Positions 20,973 to 29,844 of a stretch of 64,000 nucleotides of DNA are shown one piece after another. Position 1 is the stretch's first letter. Each line of letters begins with the position of its first letter. Position numbers and translations under genes: made by a program. A model generated the notes under the pieces. That model saw only the letters and a program-made list of their open reading frames with translations, searched no databases and was not told where the DNA came from. This stretch comes from Desulfovibrio psychrotolerans. Its GTDB lineage: Bacteria; Desulfobacterota; Desulfovibrionia; Desulfovibrionales; Desulfovibrionaceae. The stretch is taken from assembly GCF_013340305.1 (NCBI RefSeq), contig NZ_BLVP01000043.1, positions 62,001-126,000 of the forward strand, read 5' to 3'.

Positions 20973-23252
20973 ATGATATATTGGTTTAATCCACAGTCCA
21001 TACAGCTTGGAATGCGTGTTGAGCTGCCGATAGGCAGACGGGAAGAGCTTATACTCGATGGAGACTGGGATAAGGATGTGATGCCCTTTGAGAAATCTGT
21101 TAATTTTTATGGATCGTTCAAGCAGCGTCTTTCAGGAGTCCCCTGGGAGGAAACGGAATATTTTAAGAAAAATGTGGATCAGATTGAATCCGGAATGACC
21201 AAATGGGGCTGTAAAGACAGAGAGGAGTTTCTTACCAGGTGCTACAGTCTGGAAAAGGTATACGTTTCCATAAAAGACAATGGGTATATTCAAATAGGAG
21301 ACGTAGATTGCATATCCATTGCATTGGATAGATATGGGAGGCCACTTTTCTGCAATGGCCGGCACAGGCTTTCGATTGCCAAATTGCTCAACTTGCCCTC
21401 CGTTCCGGTACGAATACTTGCTCGTCACCGGAATTGGGTTGATTTTTGTAACAAGGTGGATGCGTACGCCCAGAGTACGGTTGGAAAGGTTTATGCCCCT
21501 TTGGCCCATCCGGATTTGATAGACAGGGGCGCCCTGCACAAGGCGCGAACGCAGCATATCATTGAGAACATGCTTCCGTCCTCGCAGACGGTGATGGATA
21601 TAGGCTCACACTGGGGCTATCTTCCGACTCTCATTGAGCAGACGGGAAGGCACTGTGTGGCTGTGGAGCAAAGCCAGCGGTTTCTCTATTTCATGAACGG
21701 GTTGCGTAAGGCGAATGGTCTTTCTTTTGATGTGGTTTCTGAAGATGTGTTTCGCTACGTGGGCACGGGGAAAAAGTTTGATACCGTGCTGGCCCTTGCC
21801 ATTTTTCATCACTTTTTGAAAACCGAAGAGCAGCACGAAGCCCTGCGGACGATGCTGCGCAACCTTGAAATGGAAGAACTCTTCCTTTTAACACACGCCC
21901 ATAATGAAGCGCAAATGCGCGGTGCTTACGTAAATTATGCCCCGGAAGAGTTTGCTCAGTTCATTGTGGACAATTCCTGTCTGGACTGGATTGTACCACT
22001 GGCCTCATTTGACGGGCGAGTTCTGTATCGCATAGGAAAGAAGGCGAATGAACATACCTATCTTAAGTATGATGATGATTTTAAGATTGTTTTTTTTGCG
22101 TTTGCCAATGGAAATACGCCGCATATATTAGACAAGGTAAACGGACAGTTTAAAGGACTTCGATCCTGCCATCCCAACAGCATGTGCGTGGTTATGGGAG
22201 AAGGAAGCGATGACGTGGATGTCTCGCGCTACGACTTTAATTATATAGATTTGCGTCATATTCCAGACGGCTGTCAGAATAAGGGGTCCATTGCGGTGAC
22301 TCTTTTGCGCAAGCTCGCGCCGGATGTGGTGTATATGCGTTATTCCGTTGCAGATGAGCACCTTGTTTTACTATGCCGTTCCATTCCTAACATAATTCTT
22401 GAGCATCAGACAAAAGAGCTGGACGAGTTGATTCATCTCGACAAAGATCTGTACCTTCGCGAGCTTGCAATGGGAACGCCTTGCCTGCACCGTGCGGCGG
22501 GAATTGTTGGGGTGACACCGGAAATTGCCCGCTATGAGCGGGCACGTTCTGGAGGACGAGTCACTACACGGGCGATGGGCAACGGTATCGCCCCGGATGC
22601 GCATCCCCTTTCCAAGCGCCCCAAGCCTGCCGGACGGATAGAGGGGCTTGTGGTGGCCGAATTCCGTTACTGGCACGGGCTTGACAGGCTAATCGCCGGA
22701 TTTGCAGCCGCCCCCTCTGTCGCACGGAAGATGCTGATTCATGTTGTCGGGTCTGGAGCCGCTCTGGAAGGATACCGAGACCAGATATGTGCCTGCGGAC
22801 TTGAAGATTGCTTTGTGTTTCATGGCGCACTGACGCCGGAGCAGGTTGATCCTTTGGCAGACAGGTGCGCCTTTGCTGTTGGGGTGCTGGCTCCGGGACG
22901 CAAGCGACTTACGGAGACTGCGGCGTTGCAGCATCGGGAATACGCCTTGAGGGGGCTGCCTTTTCTATTCGCCGGGAGCGATGTTGATTTTTTAGCCCGA
23001 CAGCCATTTTGTCATGTAATTCCCGATGATGAAAGTCCTGTCGACATGTTGGCTATGCTTGGCTTCGCAAAGCAAGCATTACAGAAGCCCGCATTGCGGC
23101 TGCATGCCAGAGAGTACGCTCTGCAAAATTTGGATTGGGCGGTGAAGATGCAAATTCCGGTCTCCTTGTGCCGATACGTTATGGCAAAGAATCATTCCCC
23201 AAGGCAGAGCGTTGCCGACGGTACAACAGGAAACCGCCTGCAAGATTCCTAG
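20973..23252 (+). CDS. ParB-like / SAM methyltransferase / GT4-like glycosyltransferase fusion
   Basis: A 759-aa three-part protein. Residues about 1-150 hold a ParB/sulfiredoxin-like region with ILDGDWD, WEETEYF and FCNGRHRLSIAKLL (128-141). Residues about 200-350 are a class I methyltransferase (VMDIGSHWGYLPTL, CVAVEQS). Residues about 370-740 are a GT-B domain resembling the first gene of this operon (EHQTKELDEL, AAGIVGVTPEIARYE, EYALRGLPFLFAGSD). The chosen ATG has AAGGA 9 bp upstream; an in-frame TTG at 20853 overlapping the previous stop is the alternative. It is the last gene of the operon. Its middle is AT-rich. A role in transferring and methylating a terminal sugar is a guess. Confidence 0.78.
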   Translation: MIYWFNPQSIQLGMRVELPIGRREELILDGDWDKDVMPFEKSVNFYGSFKQRLSGVPWEETEYFKKNVDQIESGMTKWGCKDREEFLTRCYSLEKVYVSIKDNGYIQIGDVDCISIALDRYGRPLFCNGRHRLSIAKLLNLPSVPVRILARHRNWVDFCNKVDAYAQSTVGKVYAPLAHPDLIDRGALHKARTQHIIENMLPSSQTVMDIGSHWGYLPTLIEQTGRHCVAVEQSQRFLYFMNGLRKANGLSFDVVSEDVFRYVGTGKKFDTVLALAIFHHFLKTEEQHEALRTMLRNLEMEELFLLTHAHNEAQMRGAYVNYAPEEFAQFIVDNSCLDWIVPLASFDGRVLYRIGKKANEHTYLKYDDDFKIVFFAFANGNTPHILDKVNGQFKGLRSCHPNSMCVVMGEGSDDVDVSRYDFNYIDLRHIPDGCQNKGSIAVTLLRKLAPDVVYMRYSVADEHLVLLCRSIPNIILEHQTKELDELIHLDKDLYLRELAMGTPCLHRAAGIVGVTPEIARYERARSGGRVTTRAMGNGIAPDAHPLSKRPKPAGRIEGLVVAEFRYWHGLDRLIAGFAAAPSVARKMLIHVVGSGAALEGYRDQICACGLEDCFVFHGALTPEQVDPLADRCAFAVGVLAPGRKRLTETAALQHREYALRGLPFLFAGSDVDFLARQPFCHVIPDDESPVDMLAMLGFAKQALQKPALRLHAREYALQNLDWAVKMQIPVSLCRYVMAKNHSPRQSVADGTTGNRLQDS

Positions 23253-23282
23253 CGGTTGCGGTTAGGGTGATGATACCGCGCA

Positions 23283-24434
23283 TCAGGGGCGGGGGTCATC
23301 CTCGCATGCGCGCAAAAGAACCGTGCACACGTGGTCTATCTGCTCTTCGCTCATGCCGTGGAAGACAGGAAGCGTTATCGACAGATCCTCGCTGCGCATG
23401 GCAACCGGAAAAGCCGCTGCGGACAAGCCGTATTTGTTTGCATAGTAGGTAAGCCTGGGTATGGCCTGTGTTCCCGGGCGGCTTTCTATGGACGCCTGTT
23501 GCAGGGTATCCATGATTCTGTTGCGTTTTTCCACTGTTGCGTCCTTAAGGCACACGACGTAGGACTGCCAGGTGTGCGCTGCCAATGGCGCGGCCTGTGG
23601 CAACCGCAGGCTTTGGCAGGAGCACAGGCGCTTGCTGTAACACAGGGCAATGCGTTGCCGTTCCTGAAGAATATTTTTCATCTTGCGCAGCTGGGCTACG
23701 CCCACGGCAGCCTGAATGTCTGACATGCGGTAATTGTAGCCGCATTCTGCTATTTCGGGCATTTGCCAACTGTGGGACATGTGGGACAGCGGCTGAGGAG
23801 TGATGCCGTGATTTCGCAGCACCTTGATTTTGTAAGCGATTTCTTCTGAGTTGGTGGTTACCATCCCACCTTCGCCGGTGGTGATGACTTTGCGGGGATG
23901 GAACGAAAAGCAGCCCACGTCTCCCGCTGCTCCTGCATTTTCCCCTGCCCGGCTGGCACCGGCAGCGCAGGCGGCATCTTCGATGACGCACAGGGTATGC
24001 CGCGCCGCTATCTCGCGTATACGAGGCATGTCTGCCATTGCTCCGAAGAGATGCACCGCTATGACAGCCTTTGTTCTGTGGGTAATCAGATCGCCGAGCA
24101 GGTCTGCGTTGATGTTGAAATCGTGGGGGGCAATATCAGCAAAAACCGGTTTTGCCCCGACATATTCCACGGCATTGGCGGTGGAAACCCAGCTGAAGGC
24201 GGGCACGATGACTTCATCCCCTGCGGAAACGCCGGCCGCCACAAGGGCAAGGTGCAGAGCCGTGGTGCACGAGGTGACGGCGAAGGCGTGACGGACACCG
24301 TGCATCTGTGCAAAAGACTCCTCGAATTCGCGCACAAAGGGCCCCTGAGTCACATGCCCGGACCGCAGGCACTGTTCGACGCAGGCGAGTTCGTTTTCGT
24401 CGAAGACGGGGCGTATAAGCGGAAAATCTGCCAT
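23283..24434 (-). CDS. DegT/DnrJ/EryC1 family aminotransferase
   Basis: PLP-dependent sugar aminotransferase, 383 aa. Motifs are SGHVTQGPFVREFE, TSCTTALHLALVAAG, PAFSWVSTANAVEY, EDAACAAGA, and the PLP lysine in FHPRKVITTGEGGM. The GxVTQG-type start and the FHPRK context place it with 4-amino-sugar transaminases such as PseC/ArnB/DesI rather than with WbpE, so it probably makes a second amino sugar. It is the last gene of the eight-gene minus operon, 2 bp after the epimerase, and converges on the plus operon with only 30 bp between stops and no clear terminator. Confidence 0.9.
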   Translation of the reverse strand: MADFPLIRPVFDENELACVEQCLRSGHVTQGPFVREFEESFAQMHGVRHAFAVTSCTTALHLALVAAGVSAGDEVIVPAFSWVSTANAVEYVGAKPVFADIAPHDFNINADLLGDLITHRTKAVIAVHLFGAMADMPRIREIAARHTLCVIEDAACAAGASRAGENAGAAGDVGCFSFHPRKVITTGEGGMVTTNSEEIAYKIKVLRNHGITPQPLSHMSHSWQMPEIAECGYNYRMSDIQAAVGVAQLRKMKNILQERQRIALCYSKRLCSCQSLRLPQAAPLAAHTWQSYVVCLKDATVEKRNRIMDTLQQASIESRPGTQAIPRLTYYANKYGLSAAAFPVAMRSEDLSITLPVFHGMSEEQIDHVCTVLLRACEDDPRP

Positions 24435-24436
24435 GG

Positions 24437-25390
24437 CTATTTCATCTTGCTGTAATGTTCTGCCGTGCGCAAAATGCCTTCTTCCAGATCAACCTGCGCT
24501 TCAAATCCCAGAATATCCCGCGCCTTGTCCACGCAAGGGATGCGGAGTTCGATATCCACGCTGGGGGCGGGGGCGAACTGAATATTTGACTTGGAGTTAA
24601 GGACGCGGATGACCGTGTTGGCCAGACCGTAGATGGTCTGGATACTGCGCGCGTTGCCGATGTTGAAGGATTCGCCTACGGCGGCATCGTTTTCTATGCA
24701 GCGCATGGTGCCTTCCACCATGTCGTCCAGATAGCACCATGCGCGGATCTGGGTGCCTTCTCCGAAGACGGTGATGGGTTCGTTGGCTAGAGCCTTTTGA
24801 ACGAAGATTTTCAGGGCGCCCTCGCCAATCTGGCCGGGACCGTAGATATTAAACGGCCTTACCACGCAGGTTGGGACGTTGAACTCCCTGTAGTAGGCAA
24901 CCGCAAGATGCTCTTCCGCGAGCTTGCTGACGGCATATGTCCAGCGCGCCTGACCGGAGGCACCTATGACGCTCTGGTCATTTTCTTTGGACGTAAGGGC
25001 GCAGGAGCCGAAGACCTCGCTTGTTGAGAAGCACACTACCCGCTTGCAGCCGGGGTTTTCTACTGCCGCCTTGAGCACGTTGGCGGAGCCGATGAAGTTG
25101 ACCTCCATGGTGCGGGTGGGCTTGAGGCAGACGGTGCGTATACCGGCTATGCCGGCGCAGTGGATGATGTAGTCCGCATCCTGCGCTGCCCGGGCCACGT
25201 CTTCGTAATTCAGTACGTCGCCTTTGACCACAGTGATGTTAGGGTGCTGCGAATACTCTTTCTGCCCCAGAGAGTCTCTTGAAAAGTTATCCAGAACAAC
25301 AACCTGGTTGTCTTTTACCAGACGACCGACCAGAGATGATCCGATAAAGCCTGCACCGCCAGTAATGCATATTCTTTTGCCTGTGATCAT
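24437..25390 (-). CDS. NAD-dependent nucleotide-sugar epimerase/dehydratase (extended SDR)
   Basis: A 317-aa extended short-chain dehydrogenase with the NAD motif ITGGAGFIGSSL, a FSTSEVFG segment, the catalytic Tyr/Lys pair in WTYAVSKLAEE, and RPFNIYGPGQ. Such enzymes make 4-epimers, 4-keto-6-deoxy sugars or decarboxylated uronic acids; the sequence alone does not decide, though the segment after YGPGQ and the absence of RMS-type decarboxylase signatures favour a 4-epimerase. AGGA lies 6 bp before the ATG. Its product is probably used by the adjacent aminotransferase or the glycosyltransferase on the other side. Confidence 0.88.
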   Translation of the reverse strand: MITGKRICITGGAGFIGSSLVGRLVKDNQVVVLDNFSRDSLGQKEYSQHPNITVVKGDVLNYEDVARAAQDADYIIHCAGIAGIRTVCLKPTRTMEVNFIGSANVLKAAVENPGCKRVVCFSTSEVFGSCALTSKENDQSVIGASGQARWTYAVSKLAEEHLAVAYYREFNVPTCVVRPFNIYGPGQIGEGALKIFVQKALANEPITVFGEGTQIRAWCYLDDMVEGTMRCIENDAAVGESFNIGNARSIQTIYGLANTVIRVLNSKSNIQFAPAPSVDIELRIPCVDKARDILGFEAQVDLEEGILRTAEHYSKMK

Positions 25391-25397
25391 AATAGTC

Positions 25398-26777
25398 CTA
25401 CACTGTTCTGCCGTACGTTGCTTTTTTTCCCGTGAGAACCCAAGGTCCTTCTTCCTGCAAGGAGTTGTTGTCCCATCGGGGCACCTCTGTATTCTCCGTC
25501 GGTGATACCAAACCGGCGGCGACCAATCGTGTTACGTCCGTGGACTCGTGCGTTCCATGGTTCAAAAATATTAGCCTTGTCATTTCACGAAGATATTCAG
25601 GGCAAGGCTCGTGGGCAATGGCATCTGCATTGGCGGTGAAAAGGACGGGGTATAGGTCGCAGTCGTTTTTTCCCGCTCTTTCAATGCTTTGCAGCATGTA
25701 TTCCGCGACACTTGCCGGGCTGCCATACCCATCGTTTATATATTCCCGCGCGGAGGCGGCAAGCCGTATCCGTAACGGCAGGTCTTGTATGACCTGCCGC
25801 ACCGTCTCTTTGATGGTGGATACGGAAATATGGGTAACGGGCCTGTTGCGGGGCAGAGGCGATGCCGCATCTTTGTGGCCCCCCAGCACAACACACCCGC
25901 TGGCCATGCCTTCATAAGCCAGCGTGCCGCACCCGCAGGACAACTGATCAATTAAAATATCTGCTTCTGCAAGCTCCGCGCGAATGACTTCATGCGGCAT
26001 ATTCCTGAGCACCTTGAGATGGAAATGTACCCCGTCATCCCGCAGTTGCTGCAGGCAGTCCAGAATAATGTCTGACCGCTTGAAGCGCATGTTGGAAGGG
26101 GCGTGAACGATGACAGGAGCTTGTCTGCGCGGTACCTTGAAAGAGAAATCGCGCACATCGAAAATCGGCCCGGTCTGAAAGTAGGGACGTATTCCCAGTG
26201 TCTGGCTGGGCGGCCCGCTGATTATGGAATCGGCATACATTTCTGCCATACGGGTTGTATGCAGCTTGTTTGCAAACGTGGGGTGATATCTGTCCAGGCC
26301 GAAGACGTTATATTCGGAGGAGCAGTCTGCGGGCGGAGTTTGCCTGTCCTGTTCGTAGTTCGGATATTCGCTGCCGTGGGCCTGCCAGAAAATCTGTGCA
26401 AGTTCCGTATCTCTGACCTCGGACCCGCACTGCCTTGCAATGACGGTTTTTCCCAGCGATTTGAGAACGGGAAGGTCTACCATTCTCGGGAACAGTGATG
26501 TACCGGCCATAAATATGAAAATGTCGTACCGCTTAACAAAATTTGCAAACGCTTTTGTTGTTTTTATCCCAACCCGACCGTTTGATTTTGGGAAGAAGGA
26601 TGTCTGTTCAAGAAATGGCAGATCATCATAGGTGTATTCCATTTCCCTGTAAAACGCGTTTCTGCCGTTGCGCAGGACAACACTGTCTGCCTCGTAGCCG
26701 AGCTCCCGGAATCCCCTAGTGAGATTGTAGGTGTATTTTGCTATTTCGGCACAGCCGATGAGTATTTTGGGGGGCAT
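25398..26777 (-). CDS. Putative glycosyltransferase (GT-B fold)
   Basis: A 459-aa protein with no transmembrane segment. The N-terminus (ILIGCAEIAKYTYNLTRGFR) and the C-terminal nucleotide-sugar half (VIVHAPSNMRFKRSDIILD, ADILIDQLSCGCGTLAYEGMA) read as a GT-B glycosyltransferase. The LAYEGMASGCVVLGG stretch corresponds to the donor-site EAMASG motif of GT4 enzymes. A further 60 residues beyond the catalytic domain have no recognisable fold. It sits 7 bp upstream of the epimerase in the same operon. Donor and acceptor are unknown. Confidence 0.75.
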   Translation of the reverse strand: MPPKILIGCAEIAKYTYNLTRGFRELGYEADSVVLRNGRNAFYREMEYTYDDLPFLEQTSFFPKSNGRVGIKTTKAFANFVKRYDIFIFMAGTSLFPRMVDLPVLKSLGKTVIARQCGSEVRDTELAQIFWQAHGSEYPNYEQDRQTPPADCSSEYNVFGLDRYHPTFANKLHTTRMAEMYADSIISGPPSQTLGIRPYFQTGPIFDVRDFSFKVPRRQAPVIVHAPSNMRFKRSDIILDCLQQLRDDGVHFHLKVLRNMPHEVIRAELAEADILIDQLSCGCGTLAYEGMASGCVVLGGHKDAASPLPRNRPVTHISVSTIKETVRQVIQDLPLRIRLAASAREYINDGYGSPASVAEYMLQSIERAGKNDCDLYPVLFTANADAIAHEPCPEYLREMTRLIFLNHGTHESTDVTRLVAAGLVSPTENTEVPRWDNNSLQEEGPWVLTGKKATYGRTV

Positions 26778-26802
26778 ATCGTGTTATCTGCCGTATGGCC
26801 GT

Positions 26803-28608
26803 TTATTTGATGAGCAGGGCAACCCACGTCTTAAGCAGGCCTTCTTCGTAGTCGGGAGCGGGGTCTGCGGCCTCCGGCCGACCGAAAAAGCTTTGGAGCC
26901 GCCACAGGCAATTGCTGTATCCGGCATGTTTTGCGGTTTCGAGAAATTCTTCCGGATAATGGCAGGACCATTTATTGGTTTCCGGCATGATGGCGGCCTG
27001 TGCTGCCGCCTGCTGCTGCCGGGACAGGTCCAGTCCGAGCTGGCTGGCACAGAGGCAGAGGTGGCGCAGGCAATGCGTGCCCACCAGCTGCTTTAATTCC
27101 GGCGAATAGGCGCGCACAACCTCTGCCATTCGGGTGGGAACAGTTTCCATGATGCGGTCAAGAATTTCTGCCCGATCTGTGCGTAGGATGTTCTGATGGT
27201 CCTCTGCGGACGTAAGATAGTTCTGTAGTACCTGCGTGCCCCCTACCCTTCTGTGGAAGGTGTTCCAGAGCAGGCGGGAATAATTTTCTGCGTTCATGCC
27301 TTTTTTGATTATGGCATGTTGATAGAAGCCGTCTCCGTTCACAGTGATAAGCACGGTCGCGTTTTTTTGTGCATACCGATTGAACAGCACCAGCACCCTG
27401 TCGTGCTCCACAAGATGGATGACGCCACGGGCGCAGATAACATTGAAGAGTTCTTTTTCAAAAAGTTTATCCTCAAGACTGCCCGGCACAAACGAGATGT
27501 TGTCTATCTGAAGTGCATGGGCCACACGGATTCCTGTATCCAGAGCTTTCTGGTTTGTGTCCATGCAGACCGCATGGGTAAACCGCTCACTCGCGGGAAA
27601 GCACAGGTTCCCTGCGCCGCCGCCAGCATCCAGCAGTGTGCCTCCTGTGAGGCCCAGCGCGTGTATTACATCGGAAAAATAGGAAATCTTTTCTCTGTCG
27701 AACTGGGTCTTGTAGTAATTGTCCAGATCCAGAGATTCTGTTTGTACGCAGGTTTTGCCGATTCTCCGAACCTCCTGCTCAAGGGGCTTGTTTGCCTCCT
27801 CATCAAGAAGTTCCGTCAGGGGAACCACCGCAACCTGTCCCGCAGTCTGCATTTCTGCCAGCAGAGCCAGTGCAGCCATGCCGTCGCGGCGGAGTAATGG
27901 AGCGGTCGCGCCATCGTTCTCCTTGCCTCTGGTGCCCCAATGCGTGAAGAATACTACGTTCTGCTCGTTGGCAATTGCCTGCTCAAGAGACCGGCGGGTG
28001 ATGAGCTCATGCATGGTCCATGCATTTGTCGTCCATGATGGTGCATATCGGGTGAAGGTTTGAATCGCATCTCCTGAAGGCGTCCGCTCCGGTACGATGG
28101 TGCGGTACGGCTCCTGAAGGGTGTGGCGCAGACGGTGGGAGAGCCAGAAATATTCCACGCCGTAGTCTTTTATCGCATCCAGAATGTAGTGCTCGGAGTA
28201 GGGCAGGTCGCCTTGCTGGTAGGTGCGCGACCCCTGCCCGGCAATATTGTGAACGTGGTTGCTGCTTCCGTGATTGGACCAGATGCGTATGTGTATGCCG
28301 TGCGAGTCCAGATAATCCAGAGCCCGTTTTATGTCGTCGATTGCGGGGTAGAGTGGGGTGCGTCCATAGGCACCTATGCCATGGAGCGTATCTATGCGCC
28401 CTTCTTTAAGCGCACCGAGAAGGTTGTCGTGGTTTGTCCCTTTCCGGGCTGTGGATTCCCTGAACAGAGCCATATCCGAATCTTCAGGGGAGAACAGCCA
28501 GAACGAATCCCCTGCAGGCAGACCCAGAGTCTCCAGCACGCCATGCACATACTGGTAGCCAGCCCATGTCATCTGGTCACAATCGTTCGCGAACGCAATC
28601 TTTATCAT
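26803..28608 (-). CDS. Polysaccharide-deacetylase-like / SAM methyltransferase fusion
   Basis: A 601-aa protein; the ATG at 28608 has GGGAG 6 bp upstream. Residues about 1-260 look like a NodB-type polysaccharide deacetylase fold: an early acidic FANDCDQ, a histidine cluster WSNHGSSNHVHN and VVFFTHWG near the end. The assignment is from pattern only, and the histidine spacing is not the textbook HxxxH. Residues about 300-440 are a class I methyltransferase with TLLDAGGGAGNLCF and ICARGVIHLVEH. The remaining 160 residues are helical. It may process a sugar attached to a carrier; the fusion is not one I know as a described enzyme. Confidence 0.65.
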   Translation of the reverse strand: MIKIAFANDCDQMTWAGYQYVHGVLETLGLPAGDSFWLFSPEDSDMALFRESTARKGTNHDNLLGALKEGRIDTLHGIGAYGRTPLYPAIDDIKRALDYLDSHGIHIRIWSNHGSSNHVHNIAGQGSRTYQQGDLPYSEHYILDAIKDYGVEYFWLSHRLRHTLQEPYRTIVPERTPSGDAIQTFTRYAPSWTTNAWTMHELITRRSLEQAIANEQNVVFFTHWGTRGKENDGATAPLLRRDGMAALALLAEMQTAGQVAVVPLTELLDEEANKPLEQEVRRIGKTCVQTESLDLDNYYKTQFDREKISYFSDVIHALGLTGGTLLDAGGGAGNLCFPASERFTHAVCMDTNQKALDTGIRVAHALQIDNISFVPGSLEDKLFEKELFNVICARGVIHLVEHDRVLVLFNRYAQKNATVLITVNGDGFYQHAIIKKGMNAENYSRLLWNTFHRRVGGTQVLQNYLTSAEDHQNILRTDRAEILDRIMETVPTRMAEVVRAYSPELKQLVGTHCLRHLCLCASQLGLDLSRQQQAAAQAAIMPETNKWSCHYPEEFLETAKHAGYSNCLWRLQSFFGRPEAADPAPDYEEGLLKTWVALLIK

Positions 28609-28648
28609 TCTGCTCTCCCAAAAAGCGTTACTCCGGGTAACGGTGCTC

Positions 28649-28684
28649 CGGTTGACCCGGTTAATCAGGTTGGCCCGGTTGATT
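28649..28684. repeat. 9-bp tandem repeat, four units
   Basis: The unit is CGGTTGACC with variants CGGTTAATC, AGGTTGGCC and CGGTTGATT. It spans the C-terminal codons of the methyltransferase gene and the 52-bp gap to the next gene. Confidence 0.7.
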
Positions 28685-29836
28685 CGGGACATGCACAGCA
28701 ACCGCGTAGGCCTTCATTTTTTCTTGAACGGCTTGCCAGTAGACAGGGCTGATTGCCAGAGCGAGGTCTGTGACGTTCATCTTCTTCATATCTTCCGGGC
28801 CGATGACCGGAATCGTATCAATATCTCTTCCCCACACGTTTGGATTCTCATCCACGAAACAAGCAATGTCTGGTTTGCAATCGAGCAGTAGATGCGCCAT
28901 GGACCCTATGGGGGATGTGCCGAAGACAGCAGCTCTGCCTCCCTTTTTCCGGGCGGAGAAGACCGCCTGCCGCACGCATTCTATGGTGCTGATGGCTGTC
29001 TGCTCGCATGCTTCAGCCACTCGCAGGGCTTGTGCCACGCATTCGGCAGAGGGCATCTGGCTTCGTTCCTGAAGCGACTGTGCCTGATAGAACATGACTC
29101 CGTCATTGTTTTCCGCAAATGTTCCGAAACCGGCTGCGGCGCTTAATGCTTTAAGCAGAGAAGGTGTCAGCTTGTTGATGTGGTCGGCGCAGAAGAGATC
29201 GCCCGGCAATTTTTCGAAGTTCGGGTGCTGCATCAGCAGCACACCGTCTTCTGTAAGGTGGCTGCGTATCCATTCCAGCGCATGCAGGGGGTTGGCGACG
29301 TGTTCCAGCACGGATGTGACCACGATCATATCGAACGTGGCATCGGTATCTACAAGATAATACGGAGTGTTGTACGCGGCGTGCAGCGTAACTTGCTGCC
29401 GGAGGGATGAGAAGCCGTCTCCGGGTTCTATGGCGGTTATCTCCCAGCGGGGATACCGCGCCTGAAAACAGGCAAGAAAGGCTCCGGTTCCCGCGCCGAA
29501 ATCCAGCAGGCGTCCGAATTCCGGGGGCTGGTACAGATCGAGGAAGGTATCAAGGGCCTTTTGATGGCTGCTTACCACCGTTCCGGAAGAAAAGTTAAGC
29601 AGCTGGGGTTTGGGTTTCCATGTGGCGTTGCTGTATACCTGCTCTTCAATGCCCCTGACGCCCCGGGCGTTGAAAATGCACCCGCAGGCGGTGCAGACCC
29701 GGTTGTCCAGCACCACGTCGTCTAGGAAGAACATTTGTGACGTTATGCACCGCCCGGCATACTCCGGATACAGCTTCCGGTATTGGAAAGCGCCGCACAC
29801 CGGACAGGCAACAGGGGTTTCTGCCTTAAGGTTCAT
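28661..29836 (-). CDS. NDP-sugar C-methyltransferase-type SAM methyltransferase
   Basis: A 391-aa protein with the three-part layout of sugar C-methyltransferases: an N-terminal zinc-binding part with CPVCG and CTACG (about residues 11-55), a central SAM domain with LLDFGAGTGAFLACF and VVTSVLEHVANP, and a C-terminal Rossmann-like part (RAAVFGTSPIGSMAHLLLDC). This layout is known from C-3/C-5 methyltransferases of deoxysugars. Its final codons (VPNQPGQPD) are encoded by a 9-bp tandem repeat, so the C-terminus may vary between strains. It is 8 bp downstream of the radical SAM gene. Confidence 0.8.
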   Translation of the reverse strand: MNLKAETPVACPVCGAFQYRKLYPEYAGRCITSQMFFLDDVVLDNRVCTACGCIFNARGVRGIEEQVYSNATWKPKPQLLNFSSGTVVSSHQKALDTFLDLYQPPEFGRLLDFGAGTGAFLACFQARYPRWEITAIEPGDGFSSLRQQVTLHAAYNTPYYLVDTDATFDMIVVTSVLEHVANPLHALEWIRSHLTEDGVLLMQHPNFEKLPGDLFCADHINKLTPSLLKALSAAAGFGTFAENNDGVMFYQAQSLQERSQMPSAECVAQALRVAEACEQTAISTIECVRQAVFSARKKGGRAAVFGTSPIGSMAHLLLDCKPDIACFVDENPNVWGRDIDTIPVIGPEDMKKMNVTDLALAISPVYWQAVQEKMKAYAVAVHVPNQPGQPD

Positions 29837-29844
29837 GGTTAAAC

